From Diplodia intermedia (Eukaryota; Ascomycota; Dothideomycetes; Botryosphaeriales; Botryosphaeriaceae): a stretch of 64,000 nt of DNA. The translations under genes and the position numbers were made by a program. Where the stretch lies: NCBI GenBank assembly GCA_021495925.1, contig JAKEKT010000016.1, positions 186,001-250,000 on the forward strand, in the 5' to 3' direction. This document shows positions 56,855-64,000 of the stretch, one piece after another; position 1 is the first letter of the stretch, and each line of letters begins with the position of its first letter. The notes under the pieces were generated by a model that did no database searches, was not told the origin of the DNA, and worked only from the letters and a program-made list of their open reading frames with translations.

Positions 56855-57800
56855 ACGGCTAGCCTGTACCCAGCTCGTCCTCTTTCTTACTACCTGTTTG
56901 GAGCGGCATTTATTCTGGAGTTCACCCTTCGTGTATGGTGTTCTTGCGATTTTTCCATTTCTTCCAACAACCTGACTTGGGCAGTCGGGTGTAAATGTGG
57001 TAATGATAAACATGAATCCCAAAGTGCTTGGGCACACATTCTCAATTAAGTTGAACGGAGTAATATGTACGGTTGCACAGTGTGCGAGAACTGGGCAAGA
57101 TGGGACAACAGAGCATATGATATAAGAAGCTCTTGATCATTCAACAAACTATATCTCCTGAAGGGAAATCATTGCTGCACAATAAGGTCGCCTTGGCGTG
57201 AAGCTTGCCCGCGGGATATCCGAACAATTTTGCAAATGGTAACAGACTCGGTGTATAGGACGACATTCGCTGTCTCGTCTTTGAAGGCATTCAAATCTCG
57301 ATCACGTCATGCATCGACCTTTTAACTAATAGTCGCGCATGGTTAGTATGCCATACGTATGTGAGGACGGTTGTTTGCCTCCCATCATTCGAACATAATT
57401 CTACATTCATCAGTCTACCATTAGATAGCACATATGATGTGGGTAAAAGGACTGTGGGGTGTTCGTTAGCTGTTCATCGTTAACACACTGAGAGCGGAGG
57501 CAAACTCGACACCTAGCTGGCTGAAAGAAGTTCGTATTAGGCAGACTTGAACTTTCGCTTCGCCGTAAATCCGCGGATTGTTTGATTCTCCCCCGCCTCG
57601 TTGTCCCGTGATACCTGCCAGGACCGTGACTGAAATTTGCGGTGTCATGATTTGATTTTTATGAATGGGTATTCTGGATGCAGGATTCATCATACACCGG
57701 ACACATCTTACAAACGATATAATGCCTCAGTACTCCAGTTTGCTCCAAGCTTCGTCAAGAACCACAGGCAGCAACACATGCCATCTACTCCGTCTGACTA
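56855..57800. other. convergent intergenic, AT-leaning
   Basis: 0.95 kb between convergent genes; noticeably AT-richer around 57,050-57,700. No feature recognised. Confidence 0.45.
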
Positions 57801-58877
57801 CTACCTCTTCAACGCGGCAAATCTCTTCGCCAGCTCATCCACGTCTGGTATCTTCCCTCCCGGTCCGTCATCCTTCTTCTTCTTGCCCTCCTCCTCCACC
57901 TTCTTCAACTTCCCACCGGGCTTCAGCTCCGGTGGCCCCGGCAGCTTGACCTTCGGCGCCACATTCTCCGAGCTCGGACTTGGCGGCGCGATTCTCAGCG
58001 GGCTCGCGGGACCCAGCTTCTTCGGCGGCGTGGCCTTTGTCAAATCCTCCGCCTCCAGCGGCGTCTCCAACGCTTTCACCCTCTCTCCGTCGCCCGGCTC
58101 GTCGTCATCCGCGCCGTCTTCCTCCTCCTCCTCCTCCTCCGCTTCTTCAGGTTCCCCCGGCACGTGCACGCCGTAGGCACGCGCGATCTCCCGCATGTAC
58201 GCGTCGACGAGGGCGGGCGCCGGAGTGTCGACCTTGAGCTTGCTCAGGACGCGCTCGGCCACGCCCTCGCCCTCCATGGCGCTCAGCGCGAAGTCCTTGC
58301 CGAATTTCTCGACCAGCAGTGCGCGCGCCGCGTGTAGCTCCTTGACCTCGGTGCGCGGCGCGGCGTAGATCAGGCTGCGGACGGCCTCCTCGAGGCCCGG
58401 ATCGCATTGTGGGGTGGAGTGTGAGGGCGAGTTGGGGCGGAGCAGCGGCGACGCGGAGCTCGGCGGGTCGAGCAGCTGCGAGCGCGCGAGCAGCAGCTCG
58501 CAGTACAGCTCGAGGATCTCGTGCAGCTCGGTCGTGATGTCTTGGCGGATGATATTCTCGATACGGATTTTGGCGGATTCGATCTTGCCTTGCTGTGGTT
58601 TGAGAGAAGGATCGCGTCAGTGGTGCGATGATGCTGGTGACGTAGTGATAGGTGATTGGAGTGGCGGGAATGCGTGCTGGGGGAGGGACGAACTTCGAGT
58701 AGCTGCGCCATGGAGCGTCGCGATTGTTTTGCGAGCGCTGTGTCCTTCTGCTGCGTCATGCGCAGACGTGATATTGACAGCTTGAGCTGTACCTTCAGCC
58801 TGGACTTCGGAGCCGGTTAGCTTCGCTGCTGCTGGAACTGATCACAGGCGCCTTACCACTAGAGTAGGGGGAGGCAT
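57801..58877 (-). CDS. IST1: IST1-like ESCRT-III regulator
   Basis: Ist1-family protein, an ESCRT-III-like factor that binds Vps4 and Did2 and tunes multivesicular-body sorting. The start is MPPPTLV (ATG ends at 58877). Introns 58805-58856 and 58593-58693 give 307 residues and rebuild the family opening SRLKVQLKLSISRLRMTQQKDTALAKQSRRSMAQLLE then QGKIESAKIRIENIIRQD. Helical core blocks continue with LHEILELYCELLLARSQLL and LEEAVRSLIYAAPRTEVKELHAARALLVEKFG. The C-terminal part (acidic EEEEEEEDGADDDEPGD, then a Pro/Lys-rich region) is disordered, as usual, and ends VDELAKRFAALKR, a likely MIT-interacting motif for Vps4. The second intron uses the unusual donor GTTCGT. Confidence 0.93.
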
Positions 58878-59226
58878 GGTGTATTATGCTATTGCAAGCT
58901 GCGCCTGAGGTTCGACGGAGTAGTAATGTGGGAACGCAAGGTAGAGCGATGGATAGGGTTGCCTTGGCTCGGCATTCGAGCGCTGGGCTGCTGCCCCACG
59001 GGTCCTGGCGGGGTCTGCGGCACACATCCCTGTGCGGCCAAACGTCGATCATCCAAGCTCCAGGACGCGCTCGCCGCATCTTCTTCACGCAACAACCACT
59101 TCAGCGTTCGCCCTCGATCATCCCACTAGCTCCGGATCACCTTTCAAACCCCAGAGATCTTCTTTCGCGGCGTGGTCGACGCGAGCAACCCACGGCCATC
59201 GTCGCTCCGTCACAAAACCCTTCACA
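58878..59226. promoter_or_regulatory. divergent promoter, IST1/CIR-N gene
   Basis: 349 bp between divergent start codons; no specific element identified. Confidence 0.4.
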
Positions 59227-60411
59227 ATGCCGCTCCACCTGCTAGGGAAGAAGTCATGGAACGTCTACAACCCTGCCAACATCGAGCGCGTCCGCCGAGA
59301 TGAAGCTGCTGCTCAAGCTCGCGAGGAGGAGGCCGAGCGCCGCATGGACGAATATGATGCGGCGCGTCGGATGGCAATACTGCGCGGCGAAAAGCCTCCT
59401 TCACCTCCTTCAGAACTCCTCGAAGAAGAAGGGCAGAAATCAAATCGCGAGGGTGCAAGCAGAGGACCTAAACGCAGAAAACTAGGAGGAGAAGATGACA
59501 CGGACCGGGATATACGTGTGGCACGGGAGACTGCTGAGCAGGGTCGAGAGACGCGCGAACAGATGGTCAAGCGCAATGAAAGCAAACAGACCAGTGACGC
59601 GCCTCTCATGGACCATAGCGGGCACATCGACCTGTTCCCAGTGGACCACAAGGCTATGCGCAAAGCAGAGAAGAATGCGGAGCGCGAGGCAGAGGAGGCA
59701 AAGAAGAAGCAGGCGTATGAGGATCAGTACACCATGCGCTTTACCAATGCTGCTGGAAGGGACGGCCTGAGGAAGCCGTGGTACGCCAATGCTTCGAAAG
59801 GCTCCGAGCATGCACTACGTCCAGGTGCCACAGAAGAGCTCGACGAACCAGGTAAAGATGCCTGGGGCAATGAAGATCCACGCCGTAAAGATCGTGAAAA
59901 GACGCGCATGGAAGCCAGTGACCCGCTGGCATTCATGAAGAAGGCGCAGGGTCAGCTCAAGGCAGCAGAACAAGATCGGAAGCGTTGGCTAGCAGAGCGG
60001 CAGCAAGAAATGCTTGCTATGGACGCTGCAACACAGAGAGAGAGTCGTTCAGAGCGCAAGAGTAAGCACTCATCCCGAAGAGGTCAGGATGCAGGTGACA
60101 AGGGTGAGTTGGAGGGATTCAGCCTGGATGCGCCCCCCAAGGAAAAGAAGTCACGGCACGAAAGACCTCATCAATCCAGGTCAGTGAGACACCAAAAGCG
60201 CCACGGACATCACCGAAGTAGAAGTAGGAGTAGGAGTAGGAGTCGGGATAGGGATCGACGCAGGCCGCACCGGAGCAGGAGTAGAAGCAGAAGTCCTGAT
60301 GGAGACAGGCACAGATCACATCACAGCTCAAGAAAGCCTAGCAGCCGTGAGCATCGGCATGACCGGGAGAGCTACCGCTCAAGCAGGCGCAAAGTCACGC
60401 GTGATGAGTGA
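59227..60411 (+). CDS. CIR N-terminal domain, RS-rich protein (LENG1-like)
   Basis: Single-exon, 394-residue nuclear-looking protein. The N-terminus MPLHLLGKKSWNVYNPANIERVRRDEAAA is the Cir_N domain found in CBF1-interacting co-repressor and the LENG1 family of spliceosome-associated proteins. A coiled-coil, strongly charged middle follows (AAAQAREEEAERRMDEYDAAR; EKNAEREAEEAKKKQAYEDQ), with the family-like stretches HIDLFPVD and GLRKPWYANAS. The last about 100 residues are an Arg/Ser tract (HRSRSRSRSRSRDRDR and RSRSRSRSPDGDRHR), typical of splicing factors. In-frame codons upstream of 59227 are ignored because this methionine opens the Cir_N domain. A role in pre-mRNA splicing is inferred from the family. 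Confidence 0.88.
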   Translation: MPLHLLGKKSWNVYNPANIERVRRDEAAAQAREEEAERRMDEYDAARRMAILRGEKPPSPPSELLEEEGQKSNREGASRGPKRRKLGGEDDTDRDIRVARETAEQGRETREQMVKRNESKQTSDAPLMDHSGHIDLFPVDHKAMRKAEKNAEREAEEAKKKQAYEDQYTMRFTNAAGRDGLRKPWYANASKGSEHALRPGATEELDEPGKDAWGNEDPRRKDREKTRMEASDPLAFMKKAQGQLKAAEQDRKRWLAERQQEMLAMDAATQRESRSERKSKHSSRRGQDAGDKGELEGFSLDAPPKEKKSRHERPHQSRSVRHQKRHGHHRSRSRSRSRSRDRDRRRPHRSRSRSRSPDGDRHRSHHSSRKPSSREHRHDRESYRSSRRKVTRDE

Positions 60412-60798
60412 TGGAGGCATGACCCTTACAGACTAATAGTGTCATCATTAGCTTGTGCACCGAGATACCCTAGAACCAGATAGTCAGCATCATACAAGTC
60501 CGAACTCCTCCACAGACGACTGAGTGATACATCTTGGCGAGCAGTGTGTGAGGGGCCGGTGATCCAAAATTATTCAGCATGACGTCCAAGCGCGACGAGA
60601 CCAATACGTACAAGTGCGGAGTACCTAGGCTTCAAAGTGCAGGCTGGGTGGCACGTTCGGGCGGGCCTAAAGTTCCGCCGGGGATAATCCGGCGCCAAGC
60701 CTGGCCGCTTAACGCCCACAGAAGCGTCAAAACTCCTCTCCTCAACCCGACCGTACTAACCACCCAGGACATCGACCAGCCGACGACAATCATCCAAA
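60412..60798. other. intergenic, RPL19 promoter
   Basis: 387 bp between tandem genes, including the RPL19 promoter and leader (CT-rich AACTCCTCTCCTCAACCC). No other gene. Confidence 0.45.
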
Positions 60799-61792
60799 AT
60801 GTGAGAATAGCCCGTCAAATCGATCTCGAGAGCCCGTCCCTACGAATTGCGTCTATCGCGATGCTCCATCACCGTCGCACATGCGCTGCAGCGCTCTGTC
60901 ACCTCGTCGCTTCGCCACTACGCCCGCAATACCCAGAACACCTACCCGCAACGTCCGACACATGCGCAGGACACCGTCGCTGACTTCGTTTCCTTTCTAG
61001 GGTGGATCTCAAGACGCAGAAGCGCCTAGCTAGTGCCGTGTTCGTAGCCCTTTTTTTTCGCATCAGAGGAGAAAGAGCTGACATGAGGTAGTGTCGGCTG
61101 CGGCAAGCGCAAGATCTGGCTTGACCCCAATGAGGTCAACGAGATCTCCAATGCCAACTCCCGCCAGACCATCCGCAAGCTGGTCTCCGATGGCCTCATC
61201 ATCAAGAAGCCGGTTACCATGCACTCGCGTTCCCGCGCCAGGGAGCTGAACGCCGCTCGCCGCATCGGTCGTCACCGTGGCTACGGTAAGAGGAAGGGTA
61301 CCAAGGACGCTCGTATGCCTAGGTAGGCACAACCTCCCCTCCGGACAAGACATGCATGACAAGATGGGATGCGTGGATATCAAGAATTGGGAAAAGTTGG
61401 AGGATGCTGTTCAAACGGATTGCTGATACGGTCGGTCGGAAAACAGCCAGGTTCTTTGGATGCGCCGTCTCCGTGTCCTCCGCCGTCTCCTCGTCAAGTA
61501 CCGTGCCAGCGGCAAGATCGACAAGCACCTCTACCACGAGCTCTACCACCTGAGCAAGGGTAACACCTTCAAGCACAAGCGCGCCCTTGTTGAGCACGTA
61601 CGTTCTCCTCAGACATGATGGTTTCGTTCCTTTACTCATTCTTTGCAGATCCACAAGGCCAAGGCCGAGAAGCAGCGCGAGCGTGTCCTCAAGGAGGAGA
61701 TGGACGCCAAGCGCGCCAAGACCAAGGCTGCCCGCGAGAGGAGGCAGGAGCGTGTCTCGGCCAAGAGGCAGGCGCTTGTGGCCGAGGAGTAA
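60799..61792 (+). CDS. RPL19: 60S ribosomal protein L19 (eL19)
   Basis: Ribosomal protein eL19 of the large subunit. Five exons: 60799-60800, 61001-61039, 61092-61322, 61447-61597 and 61649-61792, total 188 residues as in yeast. The start codon is split: exon 1 ends ..AAAAT before GTGAGA, and exon 2 begins with the G, giving the residues MVDLKTQKRLASAVV. Conserved blocks follow: GCGKRKIWLDPNEVNEI, RRIGRHRGYGKRKGT, WMRRLRVLRRLL, and KHLYHELYHLSKGN. The C-terminus is a long basic helix ending LVAEE. Intron 2 uses the donor GTTCGT, supported because other joins break the reading frame. Introns early in the frame are common in fungal ribosomal protein genes, but an intron inside the ATG is unusual. 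Confidence 0.96.
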
Positions 61793-62393
61793 GCGATGAC
61801 TATCGGAAAGGTAGAGGTGACGTCTGGCGTGGGTTTCTGAAAAGGGCAAAAACGGGAGTCCCTTTATTCAACTTATTTGCAGGCATCAGAGGTCACGGTT
61901 TCTTCATGTATGTCCGGGTCATTACAAATGGAGCTTACGTCTTCGGGCTCTCTGGTGGTCCTGCGACATGGATCAATGGTAATCGTGAAGGGGCTTCTGG
62001 GCGGCTGTGGTTTGGACGATGAAGAAAAATCGACGGGTTTCTCAAAAGATTCTGAGGGCTACAATACCATTTCTTTGCTGGTTAGCGTTGAGTTATGACC
62101 GAAGTTACGCTTACGACCCAGCTGCTTCTTGAAGACGCCTCAGGACGCGCAACTCAACGCTTGGAGGAGTGGTGAGGAGCCTTCGCAACTAGCCACTCGA
62201 TAATCTGAATTGCTTCAAACCCGTCGATTGATGTCTGACATGCCAGAATGATCGTCCATCCACGGACCCTAGTCTGTTTGCGGCGATGCGATTCGTGACG
62301 CGACTGCGGAGAAAGTTGACACGACTCATCATCTCCGAGCCATTCGCAAACCGTCCACATTCACAAGGCTGAACTCCGGTTTACAAGCAAACC
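61793..62393. other. intergenic
   Basis: 601 bp between RPL19 and the VOC gene. I looked for a box C/D snoRNA and found no convincing one. Confidence 0.45.
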
Positions 62394-62993
62394 ATGGCTT
62401 CGCGCTTCGCAGTCAAGTCTCTTGACCACGTCGTCCTGACAGTGCGCTCGGTACCTGCGACGGTAGACTTCTACACCAAAAGGTTGGGCATGAAGCATGA
62501 GGTTTTCACGTCAGCCAAGGACCCCGGAGTGGAGCGGTAAGTGGACAGCGGGTTCATGCTCGTTTCTCTCCCGCGCTTGGCATTACCTTACTCGGTCTCT
62601 TCGTGCCATGTTTGAAAATGACTGTCGGCGGTGGCCGCCTAGCTAACACTCTACATAGTCATGCTCTCATATTCGGCAGCCAAAAGATCAACTTACATCA
62701 GAGTGGCCGTGAATTCGAGCCCAAGGCCCACACCGTACAGCCAGGCAGCGGAGACCTCTGCTTTTTGACCGATAATAAGGTCGAGGAGGTTCTGGCAGAT
62801 CTCAAGCATGGGGGCATCGAGGTTTTGGAGGGCGGTGGCATTGTCGACAGGACAGGCGCGGTTGGCAAGCTACGCAGCGTCTACTGCAGGGATCCCGATG
62901 GAAACCTCATTGAGTGAGCATCCTGGCCTATTTCCCGAAAGACTATGTCGGGCTAACATCCGCGATCAACACAGGCTATCGAACTACGTCTGA
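62394..62993 (+). CDS. VOC/glyoxalase-fold protein (GLOD5-like)
   Basis: Small metalloenzyme-fold protein of the vicinal oxygen chelate (VOC) superfamily. The start is MASRFAVKSLDHVVLTVRSV at 62394; introns 62537-62658 and 62914-62974 give 138 residues. The single domain has DHVVLTVRSVPATVDFYTKRLGM, with a probable metal-ligand His12, a second strand unit HALIFGSQKINLHQSGREFEPKA, then the C-terminal betaalphabetabetabeta module, ending SVYCRDPDGNLIELSNYV, whose Glu is the usual last ligand. The KINLHQSG...P.A and DPDGNLIELS signatures resemble glyoxalase domain-containing protein 5. The substrate is unknown. The tiny final exon (LSNYV) is identified by family fit. Confidence 0.9.
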
Positions 62994-63963
62994 GTGAGGA
63001 ACAGCTGTCGAGCATGCAGTGTTGAACTCTTACATGACTTGCATGAACGGTGCTTGCTTCGCCTTTGTATGTACAAAAGGACAAGCATACCAGATGAGGG
63101 ACTGTTGCCACATGTTCCGACCGTACTGTGAAACTGTTAGCCAAATGTCACAGTTCCTACTTTGTTGCGTCGGTTCGCAGCGTCCGAAGCAGCTCCCGAA
63201 CTTGTCTTTTTCCGCATTCGGAAGGGTGGCTTGCGTGTGCATGCAGCCCTGCGTTCACCAAATGTGCCTCATGCCCAGCAGTGCTCTCCACACCTGAAAG
63301 GCAAACATCTTCGGATCACACAGCGGATTTCGGCCACCCGAACTTCCATGCGTTTTGCCGACAGCTCGGCCAGACTGGACATTGCGTAAGCGCTAACGCG
63401 CACCAATGATAAACGATAGAAAGTCACGGCTTCCCTGCGTTGTCAAATCCGTGCGCATGATATCCGACTCTCGCTTGCCGGACGCTGATCACACCATGCT
63501 TCAAGATACAAAACCTTGACTGCGCTTGCACACAAACCTGCCTCGTATAAGCTCTCATTGATGTCTGGGGGGCTTGGTCATTTTTTTCACCAAATCAGGC
63601 TACGTCCTCTCCTGGTCTGTCGGCGGTTTTTGTTAGAGGGAAGAAGAAACAAAAACCGTGCTCTTGGCCCCCAATGGTAGCTCGGCCTATTTTCAAGATG
63701 CCCCAAGGGTACAGGGTTTACACGGAGTGGATCTGCGTCTCACCAATCGGGGCCCCGGTCAAATCGCAGCCCGGAATGCTAGCGTGGGCAACGGCATACC
63801 GAAATATTATAAGATGCCCGACCCCGGCACTATCCCCTCACTTCCCGCGCGCTCTGCTCGGATACATGCATTGCTGAGCTCGACTGCAGGGATTCGAGGT
63901 CAGAAGGACCACAGTGCGAAGGATTTCGGCAAAGCTCAACACTAGGCCACATCTCTTGCTATC
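62994..63963. other. intergenic
   Basis: 0.97 kb. A TATA-like ATATTATAAGATG (about 63,805-63,817) lies about 150 bases upstream of the next ATG. No other feature. Confidence 0.45.
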
Positions 63964-64000
63964 ATGTCGGCCAAACCCGAGGAAATCGCTCCCGCCACCG
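63964..64000 (+). CDS. 5' end of an unidentified gene (partial)
   Basis: ATG at 63964 opens MSAKPEEIAPAT in an ATC context and runs off the window after 12 codons. Twelve residues are too few to name a family. Confidence 0.35.
   Translation, partial: MSAKPEEIAPAT

Noticed and set aside
1..64000. CRISPR arrays, bacterial operons, prophage or secondary-metabolite cluster
   Set aside because: No regularly spaced repeats, no phage genes and no PKS, NRPS or terpene-cyclase core gene; the window is ordinary fungal gene space.

Overview
The window is nuclear DNA from a filamentous ascomycete (Pezizomycotina). Evidence: short introns (mostly 46-125 bp) with GT..AG ends and CTAAC/CTGAC-like branch sites, a U2 snRNA gene, three intron-containing tRNA genes, a degraded HET-domain (heterokaryon incompatibility) relic, and fungal gene families such as VTC4, AA7 oxidases, GH128, DUF6601 and GAL80-like proteins. 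The class cannot be fixed from sequence alone; Dothideomycetes is a guess. Most of the window is ordinary housekeeping gene space with GC-rich spacers, plus a few AT-leaning islands (about 1-1080, 6.9-7.4 kb, 26.2-27.3 kb, 53.8-54.3 kb, 57.0-57.7 kb).

Layout. 0-1.1 kb: HET-domain pseudogene. 1.1-5.2 kb: FHS/FucP-type sugar permease and a GPI-anchored GH128 glucanase, both minus. 6.3-6.5 kb: U2 snRNA with its TATA box. 7.4-10.5 kb: dienelactone hydrolase and a DUF6601 membrane protein. 11-14.1 kb: divergently transcribed succinate-semialdehyde-type dehydrogenase and SDR. 15.2-17.3 kb: fimbrin. 18 kb: tRNA-Glu. 19.6-23.6 kb: ISU1 Fe-S scaffold and UBP14 deubiquitinase. 24.7-26.2 kb: secreted AA7 flavin oxidase. 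26.9-27.3 kb: tRNA-Asn and a foldback (MITE-like) element. 27.5-30.7 kb: POL5. 30.7-33.7 kb: gene-free spacer. 33.7-42.4 kb: CDC25, SLD5, a second DLH and RFA1. 43-46.5 kb: a 2H phosphoesterase and a monocarboxylate-type MFS transporter. 48.2-52.9 kb: GAL80-like protein and VTC4, divergent. 54.3 kb: tRNA-Gly. 56-60.4 kb: conserved fungal unknown, IST1 and a CIR-N/RS protein. 60.8-63 kb: RPL19 and a VOC protein. A further gene begins at 63,964 and runs off the end.

Most notable observation. The first intron of ISU1 reads ATAAGT...CAC. Only AT-AC splicing restores the conserved residues HEKVLDHY, so this looks like a rare U2-type AT-AC intron. Other points of interest are an RPL19 start codon split by an intron, two GTTCGT donor sites, a 172-bp foldback element with perfect 20-bp ends and a degenerate relative 20 kb away, and a tandem repeat in the GAL80-like/VTC4 intergenic region. 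No gene cluster for a novel defence, secondary-metabolite or mobile system was found.
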